Part shown: in pieces, positions 18,076 through 26,943 of the stretch | Layout: the number at the start of each line of letters is the position of its first letter | How positions within the stretch are numbered: the stretch's first letter is position 1 | Assembly (NCBI RefSeq): GCF_030159995.1 | Contig: NZ_BSNM01000015.1 | Location: 1-64,000, forward strand | Direction: 5' to 3' | DNA from: Litoribrevibacter albus | Lineage (GTDB): Bacteria; Pseudomonadota; Gammaproteobacteria; Pseudomonadales; Litoribrevibacteraceae | DNA: 64,000 nt | The notes under the pieces: model-generated | Told to the model about the DNA's origin: nothing | What the model saw: the letters and a program-made list of their open reading frames with translations, nothing else | The model's database searches: none | Made by a program: the position numbers and the translations under genes

Positions 18076-19023
18076 TTACAGCCCGTTGTTTTTCAGACGA
18101 TTGGCTTGAGCTCGATATTGGCTGACCGGGTCATGCCAAAGAGATCGAATGCCAAGAGTGTGGTTCACTGCATCCATGTGGTTCATGTCGTAATGAGTAC
18201 CAATGACTTTCCCCATTTTGGAAGAGCAGATATCAACCAATCCATCGCTGGTGGATACGTCCTGACCAACAAATGCTAAGCCCAGTACTGCTTGAGCAGG
18301 ATCGAGAATATCTAACACATTCGTGAAGCTGGATTTACCTGACCACGAATACAGTTTCACCGGGTTACCATTCACTGTGACGTTTTCTGAACCTGAACCA
18401 CAGTAGTTATTAGTATCAACGCCCCAGCCGTGGGTTTCGTTAAGCTCATTGGTTCCTGGTGTGGTTAAAGTCCAAAGTGCATTAATAGCATTTTGTTGAT
18501 TATTTGCACCTGAAAGCCAGTTAACAATGGTGCCAAACGCGTTAGCTAAAGCAGCTGCGCCACCTTCAATGGCTCCACTTGCCGGAATTACACCACGAAT
18601 AACGTCCGCAACTTTTGAACCTTTATTCACACCGTCGATAGACGTGATGGAGGCAATTTTGTTGGGTTTTAAGGTCAGTGCCACGCGGGAAGTGGGTGCC
18701 CCTTGGCTGTGGCCCATCAGGTTAACTTTACCGCCTTGAGCATTGGCCCAGGGAACAATCTGGTTCGCCAGTTGAGCGCCTCGAACTTCGCTGGATTCAA
18801 ACGCCGACACACTTGCCACATGGACAGTCGCGCCGCTGCGCTTTAGGTTGTATGGAATGGTATGAAAGTAACCAACGATACCGGCGACACTGTCAAACCC
18901 TGCAATCCCGTGTACCAGAACGATCGGGTATTTTGTTTCTGTATAGCCTGCTTCTGCCATCGGTGCAGCTAACGCCGCGACTGAAATGGCCGCAGTTAGC
19001 GACTTCTTGAGTAAGTGTTTCAT
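18076..19023 (-). CDS. lipA: secreted triacylglycerol lipase, family I (Pseudomonas-type)
   Basis: A 315-residue lipase with a signal peptide cleaved after about residue 25. The mature part begins GYTETKYPIVLVHGI, containing the oxyanion-hole region. The triad is Ser106 in GHSQG, Asp260 in TSDGLVD and His282 in MNHMDAVN. Cys208 and Cys266 correspond to the conserved disulphide pair of this family. It hydrolyses long-chain triacylglycerols outside the cell after export by the type II system, which is not encoded here. It depends on the foldase encoded next to it. The neighbouring AraC gene may regulate it. Confidence 0.96.
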   Translation of the reverse strand: MKHLLKKSLTAAISVAALAAPMAEAGYTETKYPIVLVHGIAGFDSVAGIVGYFHTIPYNLKRSGATVHVASVSAFESSEVRGAQLANQIVPWANAQGGKVNLMGHSQGAPTSRVALTLKPNKIASITSIDGVNKGSKVADVIRGVIPASGAIEGGAAALANAFGTIVNWLSGANNQQNAINALWTLTTPGTNELNETHGWGVDTNNYCGSGSENVTVNGNPVKLYSWSGKSSFTNVLDILDPAQAVLGLAFVGQDVSTSDGLVDICSSKMGKVIGTHYDMNHMDAVNHTLGIRSLWHDPVSQYRAQANRLKNNGL

Positions 19024-19240
19024 TGTATTTACCTCAGTTATTTTTATTTTAATTAGGTGTTAGAGGTACCAGCTGGAACATTAAATATTGTCGAAACGCG
19101 CTTATTATTGTTTTTATGTGACTGATTCAGTGTAGAGGGTTGTTGTTCAAAAAAGGATCGCCCATATGGGTAGGCTATTAAGGAGAGGCAGGTAACGGGT
19201 CATGGTGATGACTTTTTGTGACTGGTTCTTTGTGATTGTC

Positions 19241-19271
19241 TTTTTGTAAATCACTCTTTTTGTAAATCACT
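19241..19271. repeat. 15-bp tandem duplication at the AraC gene's 3' end
   Basis: TTTTTGTAAATCACT occurs at 19241-19255 and again at 19257-19271. The second copy overlaps the stop codon of the minus-strand AraC gene. Confidence 0.8.
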
Positions 19272-20274
19272 AATTTGATCGCCGGAAGTGCGAGGGGGAT
19301 CTACCCGACCAGCGAGTGAAGGCGTGGTTGAAGGATGCAGGCTCTGAGTAGCCTAGACGGTCTGCAATGGCTTCAATCGGGAGTTGTGTTTTCGACAGAA
19401 ATGTTTTGGCTTTGGTGAAGCGGATTTGATTTAAAAGTTGCTGGAAGCTCGAATCTTCGTCTTTTAAATGACGGCGTAAACTGCGCGGGGAAATGCCAAA
19501 CAGGGTTGCTACTTCTTCCAGCTTAGGGAATTGATATTCAAACAGTTCCAGATAGGCGAGTACCTGATCTGCCAGATTGGACGAGGTTTGTGCGCGTTCC
19601 AGCAGAAGCGCATCGCATTGCGATTTATACAAGTTGAATGCGAGTGGGTTGGCTTGTGGAAAGGTTTGACCCAAGTTGACGTTACTGATTTCCAGATGGC
19701 TGTAGGGGGCGTCGAAAATCACAGGGCAATCAAAAAACGCCTCATACTCTTTTGCAAGGCCATTATCAGAATGAGGAATCCAAACGGCTTTTAATTCCAC
19801 TGTTTCATTAATGATTTTGAGAATATCGAGGAGTAGTTGGTACGTACCTGCAATATCCCGGTCAATCAGGAAATCTCTGACAGAGTCGGGTAGCGGCGAG
19901 ACAAAAATATTCAGACCGCTCTGGTTAGGTGACAAGTCTAACTCGATAGTACCGTATAGGTAGGTCAGATCTTGGTACTGAACTCCCATCCGACACGCTT
20001 CATAGGCATTAGGGGCTGTCATTAACATCAGCGTGAACGGGCCATAGCCCACCAGACTGAATTTTTGTCCCAGTTTAAGGCCACACATGGGGTCATCAAT
20101 CTTAGGCACCAGTTCATGCAAGATTTTCAGCTCTGTCGCTCGATCGATTAATCCGAAAGGATCGAGATGATCCATCGAAAAACCATACTTTTTAAGGATG
20201 TCTGAACAATCCAATCCCATATCATTCAAGTTGTGAATGGCAGAAACCAGGCTAATAAGGGATCGTGTCGACAT
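19270..20274 (-). CDS. AraC-family regulator of the lipid/ketone block
   Basis: A 334-residue regulator. The N-terminal half (about 1-190) is the arabinose-binding-like domain of the OruR/MmsR type. The C-terminal domain has two helix-turn-helix motifs, one at LEEVATLFGISPRSLRRHL and the other at IEAIADRLGYSEPASFNHAF. It ends with the family signature FTRWSGRSPSHFR. It is divergent from the Baeyer-Villiger monooxygenase gene across 161 bp, which includes a perfect palindrome. That layout suggests it controls the monooxygenase operon, perhaps in response to a fatty or ketonic ligand. Confidence 0.9.
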   Translation of the reverse strand: MSTRSLISLVSAIHNLNDMGLDCSDILKKYGFSMDHLDPFGLIDRATELKILHELVPKIDDPMCGLKLGQKFSLVGYGPFTLMLMTAPNAYEACRMGVQYQDLTYLYGTIELDLSPNQSGLNIFVSPLPDSVRDFLIDRDIAGTYQLLLDILKIINETVELKAVWIPHSDNGLAKEYEAFFDCPVIFDAPYSHLEISNVNLGQTFPQANPLAFNLYKSQCDALLLERAQTSSNLADQVLAYLELFEYQFPKLEEVATLFGISPRSLRRHLKDEDSSFQQLLNQIRFTKAKTFLSKTQLPIEAIADRLGYSEPASFNHAFTRWSGRSPSHFRRSN

Positions 20275-20367
20275 AAGTGTAGTTGGCCTAAATTATCAAT
20301 TTTTGGTCATTCTTAATTCTGTTCATCCAAGATTAAGGCAAACTATACTTTTGAGCAATGACTCATG

Positions 20368-20385
20368 TTTAACGGAAGTTAAACG
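20368..20385. promoter_or_regulatory. palindromic operator candidate
   Basis: GTTTAAC and GTTAAAC form a perfect inverted repeat around GGAA. It lies 51 bp before the monooxygenase start in the region divergent from the AraC gene. It is a candidate binding site. AraC proteins more often use direct repeats, so another regulator is possible. Confidence 0.4.
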
Positions 20386-20435
20386 CAAACATAAGAAGAA
20401 TAATCATTAACCATTGAGGTAAATGTGGAGGGAGT

Positions 20436-22013
20436 ATGTCCTATCAACACACGCCGACTGAAATGTCCGGTGAACAAGTACAAGTAGCCATTATTGGTAC
20501 AGGTTTCTCTGGCTTATGTATGGCCATTAAACTGTTAGAAGCGGGTATCACTAACTTTGTTCTGCTTGAAAAGAAGGATCAAATCGGTGGCACTTGGCGA
20601 GATAACACCTATCCCGGCTGTGCTTGTGATGTCCAATCGCATTTGTATTCCTATTCATTTGAAGGGAACCCTGAATGGTCAAAGGTGTTCTCGGGCTGGA
20701 AAGAAATTCAGGATTACACGCTTGGTTGTGCCGAAAAATACGGTTTAAACAAATACGTTCGTACCAATTTTGAAGTGAAGTCGGCCGTTTTTGATGAGAC
20801 TCAAGGGGTCTGGACGCTGACCAGTGTCGATGGTCATCAGGTGAAAACCCAAACCTTTGTAATGGGCACCGGACCTTTGCATGTACCGGCAATACCTAAT
20901 CTGCCAGGTTTGGATTCTTTTAAAGGGGAAGTATTTCATTCCGCAGAGTGGAATCACGACTTCAACATGAAAGGGAAGAAAGTCGCTTCCATTGGTACCG
21001 GCGGATCGGCCATTCAGTATGTTCCTGAAATTGCACCAGAGGTCGATCAGTTGTATGTCTATCAACGCACACCAGCCTGGGTTTTACCGAGAAATGAGCG
21101 CGCTTATACCGGTGTCGAGAAGTGGATGTTCCGCAACGTGCCTGGCGCTCGAAAAATGTATCGAAGCATGTTGTATTGGATGAATGAGTCGAGACTCTTA
21201 CCCATTCTGCACCCCAAAATGGCGAATCTACTGTCCAAGCTGGCGAAGCTCCATATTCGAAAATACATAAAAGACCCTGAACTTCGAGAGAAGCTGACAC
21301 CGAATTACACCATCGGTTGTAAGCGCATTCTGATTTCTAATAGGTACTTACCTACCTTCAACCGATCTAATGTGGAACTGGTGACTGATGGCATTCAGTC
21401 AATTGGTGAAGATCACATTGTGACGCGTGATGGAAAGAAAAGAGAAGTAGACGCCATCATTCTAGGGACGGGGTTTCATGCGGACCCGAGAAATTATATG
21501 AAAAACTTCACCATTCAAGGTAAGGATGGCATGAAGTTGTTGGATGCCTGGAAAGAGGGGGCGGAAGCGTATTTTGGTATTACGGTTAAAGGCTTTCCGA
21601 ATATGTTTCAACTGGTTGGCCCGAACACTGGCTTGGGTCATAACTCAGTAATTTTTATGATCGAATCTCAAGTGCATTACGTGATTGAATGCCTTAAGAA
21701 AATGAAAGCCAAAAACGCACAAACCCTGGAAGTAAAACCGGATGTACAAGCTGGCTTTAATGAGTGGGTACAGGCGGGGCTGAAAAATACCGTGTGGTCT
21801 TCCGGGTGTGCGAGTTGGTATCTGCAAGACGATGGTAAGAACTTCACCATCTGGCCGGGATCAACTTGGAGCTATCGCCTCAAAACCCGTAACGTACCTG
21901 ATCAGAGTTTCTACTGGAAAGCTTTGTCAGAGCTGCCATCAAAAGCGACTGCACAGGCTAGCGATCAGCTCAGTGTTTCGGATCAAACGGCTCCATTAGC
22001 CGCCACTAAATAA
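20436..22013 (+). CDS. Baeyer-Villiger-type flavin monooxygenase
   Basis: A 525-residue FAD/NADPH monooxygenase. The first Rossmann motif is GTGFSG (about 20-25), followed by GGTWRDNTYPGCACD. The Baeyer-Villiger fingerprint reads FKGEVFHSAEWN, matching FxGxxxHxxxW with Asn in place of the usual Pro/Asp. A second Rossmann motif follows (GTGGSA). Type I enzymes insert an oxygen atom beside a carbonyl, turning ketones into esters or lactones. A hydrolase and a short-chain dehydrogenase follow on the same strand, the same set of activities as adhF1-estF1-bmoF1 of Pseudomonas fluorescens. GGAGGGAG provides a strong ribosome site. Confidence 0.9.
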   Translation: MSYQHTPTEMSGEQVQVAIIGTGFSGLCMAIKLLEAGITNFVLLEKKDQIGGTWRDNTYPGCACDVQSHLYSYSFEGNPEWSKVFSGWKEIQDYTLGCAEKYGLNKYVRTNFEVKSAVFDETQGVWTLTSVDGHQVKTQTFVMGTGPLHVPAIPNLPGLDSFKGEVFHSAEWNHDFNMKGKKVASIGTGGSAIQYVPEIAPEVDQLYVYQRTPAWVLPRNERAYTGVEKWMFRNVPGARKMYRSMLYWMNESRLLPILHPKMANLLSKLAKLHIRKYIKDPELREKLTPNYTIGCKRILISNRYLPTFNRSNVELVTDGIQSIGEDHIVTRDGKKREVDAIILGTGFHADPRNYMKNFTIQGKDGMKLLDAWKEGAEAYFGITVKGFPNMFQLVGPNTGLGHNSVIFMIESQVHYVIECLKKMKAKNAQTLEVKPDVQAGFNEWVQAGLKNTVWSSGCASWYLQDDGKNFTIWPGSTWSYRLKTRNVPDQSFYWKALSELPSKATAQASDQLSVSDQTAPLAATK

Positions 22014-22034
22014 TAAATAGGAAGAACAAGTTAG

Positions 22035-22976
22035 ATGAAAAAGCTAGTTATTGGATTACTGACGGTAGCCGTATTGTTAACCGGATATATGGTTCTAGGG
22101 TCCATCTATAAATACGAACTGTACGACATGGCCATGACGGCGGAGAAGTCGCGTGCGGACTTGGTGGAAAAGGAAGTGGATATCAATGGTATTAAGGTCA
22201 GCTATTTGGAAGGGCCGAAACCGGAAGGTAAGCCTACCATGCTGTTGATTCACGGATTTGCTGCGAACAAAGAAAACTGGATTCGTTTTGCTGGAAACCT
22301 TAATGAGGACTATCACATCGTTGCTGTGGATTTGTTAGGGCATGGCAAAAGCACTAAGAACCCTGCATTGCGTCATGACCTGGATGATCAGGTTCAATAC
22401 TTAATCAACTTCCTGAATGCCAAACAACTCACCAAAGTGCATCTGGTGGGTAACTCTATGGGTGGCGCTATTTCATCACTCTTTGCCGCTACGCATCCTG
22501 AGCGCACATTAAGTGTGAGCTTGGTGAACCCTGCGGGTGTGTTTGATCATCGCAGTGTTCTTCAGGATTATCTGGATCGCGGTGAAAACCCTCTGGTTGT
22601 GAAAAAAGTTGAAGACATCTACACCTTGCTGGACTTTGCGATGGAAGAAAAACCTTTCGTTCCTTGGCCTATTCCTGTGGTGGTCGCCGAGCGCTCAATG
22701 GCGAATCAAGCGCTGAATGAGCAAATCTTCGAACATTTGAAGACCGATCAACACAGCTATAACTTCAAGGATGAACTGACCAAGATTCAGGCTCCGGCGT
22801 TGATCATGTGGGGTGAGCAGGATCGTGTTATCAACTATAAAAACTCTGAAATCTTTGATCAGCTGATTCCAACATCACGTACTTTGATTTATCCCCATAT
22901 TGGGCATGTGCCAATGATTGAGATTCCTGAGCAGTCGGCGTCAGACATTGATGCATTTATCAAAGGTAATGCTTGA
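22035..22976 (+). CDS. alpha/beta-hydrolase, ester or lactone hydrolase
   Basis: A 313-residue hydrolase. An N-terminal hydrophobic segment (about 5-25) makes it membrane-anchored or exported. The oxyanion region is LLIHGFAANKENW and the nucleophile elbow GNSMGG. The likely acid lies in WGEQDRVI and the base in PHIGHVPMIE. It starts 21 bp after the monooxygenase stop. I infer that it hydrolyses the ester or lactone made by the monooxygenase, as esterases of such clusters do. The substrate is not provable from sequence. Confidence 0.88.
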   Translation: MKKLVIGLLTVAVLLTGYMVLGSIYKYELYDMAMTAEKSRADLVEKEVDINGIKVSYLEGPKPEGKPTMLLIHGFAANKENWIRFAGNLNEDYHIVAVDLLGHGKSTKNPALRHDLDDQVQYLINFLNAKQLTKVHLVGNSMGGAISSLFAATHPERTLSVSLVNPAGVFDHRSVLQDYLDRGENPLVVKKVEDIYTLLDFAMEEKPFVPWPIPVVVAERSMANQALNEQIFEHLKTDQHSYNFKDELTKIQAPALIMWGEQDRVINYKNSEIFDQLIPTSRTLIYPHIGHVPMIEIPEQSASDIDAFIKGNA

Positions 22977-23082
22977 TACGATCAGTCCGTAAAAACAAAC
23001 CCATATAATTATAAAAATACATCTTTGGTATGAGCCTTTCTGTTGTAGGCAGGCTCATACTTAGTGGCTCAGGAGAAGAATA

Positions 23083-23910
23083 TTGAAAAGCCTAAAAAAT
23101 AAGGTGGCGGTAATTACCGGTGCGGGCTCAGGTATCGGACGAGCGTTGGCGCTACAGATGGCAAAAGAGGGATGTCAGTTGGCTCTCTCTGATGTGAATG
23201 AAGTCGGGCTCAAAGAAACCCAATCTCTGGTGGAGCAACAAAGTAATAGCTCGGTAAAGGTGAAGACTTACTCACTGGACGTTGCTGATAAAAATGCGGT
23301 TTTCCAACATGCCGATGATGTTGAGAAAGAGTTTGGGCAAGTTAATCTGGTGTTTAATAACGCCGGGGTAGCATTATCCGCCAAGCTGGTGGAAGTCGAT
23401 ATGGCCGACTTCGAATGGTTAATGAATATCGACTTTTGGGGCGTGGTTTACGGTACACAGGCATTTTTGCCTAAGTTAATTGCCTCTGGTGATGGTCATA
23501 TCATTAACATTTCCAGCGTGTTTGGCATCATCAGTGTACCGAAACAAGGCACCTATAACGCAGCGAAGTTTGCTGTTCGAGGGTATACCGAAGCCTTACG
23601 ACAAGAGCTGATCTTGGATAATCTTCCGGTGCAGGTGAGTTGTGTTCACCCTGGGGGTATTCAAACCGAGATTGCCCGTAATGCGCGTATTGGTGAGAGT
23701 GAATGTCGGGAATCAACCGATTCCACCTTTGATAAACTGGCTAAAACGTCGCCTAAAAGAGCGGCTGAAATCATTATCAGTGGTGTGAAATCGAATAAAG
23801 CACGAATTCTGGTGGGGCCAGATGCTCATGTGATCCATATGTTGGCGCGTGTGTTAGGTGCTCGTTACCAATCGCTTACTCAGCTTTGGGCGAAGAAAAT
23901 GATTTATTAA
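23083..23910 (+). CDS. short-chain dehydrogenase/reductase
   Basis: A 275-residue SDR of classical type. The cofactor motif TGAGSGIG follows the first beta strand, NNAG marks strand four, the catalytic serine lies in INISSVFG, and the active-site pair is YNAAK. Asp in LALSDVN after strand two suggests NAD preference. The start is TTG at 23083, supported by AGGAG 7 bp upstream. It probably oxidises an alcohol to the ketone used by the upstream monooxygenase. The 106-bp gap to the hydrolase gene leaves room for a separate promoter. Confidence 0.9.
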   Translation: MKSLKNKVAVITGAGSGIGRALALQMAKEGCQLALSDVNEVGLKETQSLVEQQSNSSVKVKTYSLDVADKNAVFQHADDVEKEFGQVNLVFNNAGVALSAKLVEVDMADFEWLMNIDFWGVVYGTQAFLPKLIASGDGHIINISSVFGIISVPKQGTYNAAKFAVRGYTEALRQELILDNLPVQVSCVHPGGIQTEIARNARIGESECRESTDSTFDKLAKTSPKRAAEIIISGVKSNKARILVGPDAHVIHMLARVLGARYQSLTQLWAKKMIY

Positions 23911-23946
23911 TGGATTGATGCGCTTTCTATTTATTAAGCGTGGGCA

Positions 23947-23996
23947 ATCGAAACATGCATAACGATCGAAACATGCATAACGATCGAAACATGCAT
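23947..23996. repeat. 18-bp tandem repeat with ATGCAT core
   Basis: ATCGAAACATGCATAACG is repeated exactly at 23947 and 23965, with a third partial copy (14 bp) at 23983. Each unit holds the ATGCAT palindrome. The array lies just after the SDR gene. Confidence 0.9.
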
Positions 23997-24051
23997 GGAT
24001 AACGTCTCTGATCCAACGAAGTAATTACTAGAGTCCTTTCGTTGAATTTAT

Positions 24052-24077
24052 ACTCCGCCTTGTGCGGAGTTTTTTTT
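24052..24077 (+). terminator. rho-independent terminator
   Basis: ACTCCGC (24052-24058) and GCGGAGT (24064-24070) form the stem, followed by a run of eight T. It ends the monooxygenase-hydrolase-SDR transcript. Confidence 0.9.
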
Positions 24078-24201
24078 GTCTGCTTTAATGGCTTCCATCT
24101 TTTATCCATGATTATTAATTTTATTTAATCTATCATCCATCACGCGGTTAATAGACGATTTATAGACTGGCCTTGTCATTAAGAACTTAGGAAGCGCACA
24201 A

Positions 24202-24780
24202 ATGAATATGTTGATGAAAAAGGTCTCTGTCTACGCTGTTTCAGTTTCTACCATGTTGGGGTTTATTGCTGTCTCAACACCTGTGTCGGCGGATGGTGAA
24301 GCCGAGTTACTTCAAATGAAACGTACACCGGTGAGTGTTGAACCGGCCCTTATTGCCATTAATGATGCATTTCCGGGTTTGATTTATGAGTTGGAACTGG
24401 ATGAACACCGAGGGCAATTGGTATACGACGCCGAAGTGGTGAATCTTAAGGATGGAACACTTTATGAAGTGATGTACCGTCCGGTGAGTGGCAATGTCGA
24501 GCTGAAAGAAACAGAGAATATTTCGCTACTCGGGTTTAATCGCTTTAATAAAGCTGAGCTGCATGCTCTGGAGTTGATGGAGCAGCACAAGTACTCCCTG
24601 ATTGATCAATTGGCTAAGGTGAAGGCCAACTATCCTGGCGCGATAAGAGAAGTAGAGTTAGAGAGTGACAAAGGGGTCAGCTATTACAAAATTAAGCTGA
24701 TATCTCCGGAAGGTGTTCGAAGGAAAGTGATTCTAGATACTGAAAACGGAGAAATGATTCCGGTAATGGATCATGACTGA
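24202..24780 (+). CDS. periplasmic protein with two PepSY domains
   Basis: A 192-residue secreted protein. A signal peptide (about 1-30, ending near VSADG) precedes two PepSY modules, about 45-100 (ALIAINDAFPGLIYELEL) and about 130-190 (KVKANYPGAIREVEL). PepSY domains occur in protease propeptides and in periplasmic modulators of two-component systems. The stop overlaps the next gene's ATG by 8 bp, and a kinase follows. I infer that it modulates or reports on this two-component system. Confidence 0.85.
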   Translation: MNMLMKKVSVYAVSVSTMLGFIAVSTPVSADGEAELLQMKRTPVSVEPALIAINDAFPGLIYELELDEHRGQLVYDAEVVNLKDGTLYEVMYRPVSGNVELKETENISLLGFNRFNKAELHALELMEQHKYSLIDQLAKVKANYPGAIREVELESDKGVSYYKIKLISPEGVRRKVILDTENGEMIPVMDHD

Positions 24781-25519
24781 CTCGGTTTCTCCGCTTAGGT
24801 ATCAGTCACAACCAGTAAATAATGAGATTAGGAACGTGAAAATACTGATTGTCGAAGATGACAGAACAACTCGTGACTTCCTGCAACAAGCCTTAACGGA
24901 GCAGGGGTATTTGGCAGAAGTTGCTGAAGATGGCCAGGACGGTTTATTTCAGGCAATGGAGCTGAATTTTGATCTCATTATTCTTGATCGTATGTTACCA
25001 AAAATGGACGGTTTGACTGTGTTGCAAGCTTTGCGCTCCAGTGGTCGTTCAGTGCCAGTGCTTATTTTAAGTGCCTTGGACAGTGTGGATGAACGTGTTA
25101 AAGGGTTGAAGCAAGGGGGAGATGACTATTTAGTCAAACCCTTTGCGTTGGCTGAGTTGTTGGCTCGGGTGGAGATTCTGATTCGACGCACCGAGTCCGC
25201 ATCGCTGACTCAACAAGTAACAGAGTTGGTGATGAAAAACCTCAAACTGGATTTATTGTCCCACAAACTGTTTGTGCATCAGCAAGAGATTGAACTGCAA
25301 CCTAAAGAGTTTCAGCTGCTGAAGTATTTGTTAGAGCATCCTGGTCAGGTGGTTACCCGGACAATGTTGTTCGAAGCGGTCTGGAATTATCAGTTTGACC
25401 CACAAACCAATGTGATTGATGTACACGTGGCGAGGCTTCGTAAAAAGTTAGCTGCCACTGGTTGCCTGGTTGAGATTGAGACGGTGAGAGGGGTGGGCTA
25501 TCGTCTTTCCTCTGACTAA
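24773..25519 (+). CDS. OmpR-family response regulator
   Basis: A 248-residue regulator. The receiver domain has acidic residues Asp29-Asp30, phospho-acceptor Asp72 in LDRMLPK, and VKPF with the conserved lysine. The C-terminal winged helix includes LQPKEFQLLKYLLEHPGQ and ends IETVRGVGYRL. The annotated ATG overlaps the PepSY stop. A GTG at 24836 would give the family-typical start just before KILIVEDD, with AGGA nearby, so the first 21 residues are uncertain. It is in an operon with the PepSY protein and the kinase. Confidence 0.92.
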   Translation: MTDSVSPLRYQSQPVNNEIRNVKILIVEDDRTTRDFLQQALTEQGYLAEVAEDGQDGLFQAMELNFDLIILDRMLPKMDGLTVLQALRSSGRSVPVLILSALDSVDERVKGLKQGGDDYLVKPFALAELLARVEILIRRTESASLTQQVTELVMKNLKLDLLSHKLFVHQQEIELQPKEFQLLKYLLEHPGQVVTRTMLFEAVWNYQFDPQTNVIDVHVARLRKKLAATGCLVEIETVRGVGYRLSSD

Positions 25520-25565
25520 GCATACGGTTCGTCGCCTTCGGAATAATTCAATTTGGCGACTAACT

Positions 25566-26864
25566 ATGCTCTACACCTTTATCACCACCTTGTTGGTCAC
25601 GGCGGTGATGTCGGGTGTCTATTACTTTAGTGTCGGGCAGGTGGTTCGAGCACAAGAACGTAATTTTAGCGAAGCGGTGTTACAGCACCGATTGCTGTCT
25701 AAACAGTTGACGCTTGAGGAATATAAAATTCAGTTCACTCCTGAGTTTCAGTTGTCGGATACCCTTAGTTTTAGTTTCCAGTGGGGAGCAAACCCTTCCG
25801 AGATTGTTGGTCGCTTGTCTTTGATTCCCAGAGAAGTCGCCTCTTGCCCGCAAGTCTCCCAATTTCCTGTCTATCAGGCTCGTTATGGTGCAATAGAGAT
25901 TCTAACTGGCTGTACCATTCCTGCTCATGATGGGCGAGTCTTAATCGCACAAAACCGCCAAGGCTTGGATCGTTGGCAAATGCTGTTTAAGAAAGCCAGC
26001 CTTTTCACCTTATGTGCGACTGTCTTGTTTGGCAGTATTTGTGGTTGGTGGTTCTCACGTAAGCTCATCCGTAAAGTGACTTTGTTTAATTATACGGTCT
26101 CGAAAGTTGAGCAAGGGGACATGACGGCACGAGTTCCGGAGCGTGACAATGGTGATGAATTTGATGAGATGGCTCAGCACATTAACCGGATGCTGAATCA
26201 ATTGGAATCTACCTTCGAAACCATTCGTGGCACTACTGATGCCATCGCTCATGATCTTAGAACACCATTAAATCGGATGCGTTTGAAGTTGGAACGCTTA
26301 GTGTGTCTACCGGAGGGTGAGATCAAGGCAGATGAATTGGCTGATGTGTTGGCCGAGCTGGATACCGTCTTGTCGACCTTTAACTCGATGCTTGAATTAA
26401 CCAGGCTAGAGCACGGTATTCTGAGTATGGATCATGAAGAAATTAATCTCAGATCTGTAGTGGAGGATGCGCTGGAATTGATCGAACCTTTTGTGGATGA
26501 TCAGGGTCAGTCGATGACATCTCAACTAAATGATGTCTATCTTCATGGTGATCGTAATCTGCTCTTCCGAGCGATCTACAACCTTTTGGATAATGCTGTG
26601 AAATACTCAGGTTCTGAGGCTCAGATCGGAGTAACCTTAACTGATCAACAGTTAGTGATTGCTGACTCAGGGCCGGGCATTGCGCCGGATCAAATTGAGA
26701 AAGCATTTCAGCGATTGGGGCGTTTGGATTCCAGTCGCAGCCAGAAAGGCTATGGTTTAGGGTTGTCGATAGTTAAAGCGATTTTAAAACAGCAGGGTAT
26801 GAAGATAGAGTTGAAGGATAACCAGCCAGGGTTAAAGGTTGTGATTTATCTTTCAAGGAAATAA
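25566..26864 (+). CDS. membrane sensor histidine kinase of the PepSY operon
   Basis: From the first ATG, 432 residues. Helix 1 spans about 3-21, a periplasmic sensor about 25-140 with two cysteines (94 and 116), and helix 2 about 143-163. A HAMP domain and the phosphorylation box DAIAHDLRTPL with His229 follow. The ATPase domain has NLLDNAVKYS, DSGPGI and KGYGLGLSIVKA. The frame stays open upstream and encodes RRLRNNSIWRLT directly before the ATG. That is the basic, Trp-containing stretch usually seen at the N-terminus of such kinases, but no ATG, GTG or TTG precedes it. The true start may be a rare codon, such as CTG at 25512. Confidence 0.9.
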   Translation: MLYTFITTLLVTAVMSGVYYFSVGQVVRAQERNFSEAVLQHRLLSKQLTLEEYKIQFTPEFQLSDTLSFSFQWGANPSEIVGRLSLIPREVASCPQVSQFPVYQARYGAIEILTGCTIPAHDGRVLIAQNRQGLDRWQMLFKKASLFTLCATVLFGSICGWWFSRKLIRKVTLFNYTVSKVEQGDMTARVPERDNGDEFDEMAQHINRMLNQLESTFETIRGTTDAIAHDLRTPLNRMRLKLERLVCLPEGEIKADELADVLAELDTVLSTFNSMLELTRLEHGILSMDHEEINLRSVVEDALELIEPFVDDQGQSMTSQLNDVYLHGDRNLLFRAIYNLLDNAVKYSGSEAQIGVTLTDQQLVIADSGPGIAPDQIEKAFQRLGRLDSSRSQKGYGLGLSIVKAILKQQGMKIELKDNQPGLKVVIYLSRK

Positions 26865-26878
26865 GTAGAGATTAGAAT

Positions 26879-26909
26879 AAAAAAACGGGCTGAAATGGCC
26901 CGCTTTTTT
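26879..26909. terminator. bidirectional rho-independent terminator
   Basis: The stem CGGGC (26886-26890) with GCCCG (26898-26902) is flanked by an A-run on the left and a T-run on the right. It serves the convergent kinase and SuhB-like genes. Confidence 0.85.
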
Positions 26910-26943
26910 ATTGCTGTTTGTTCTGCCGTAAATGCTGTTGAAC

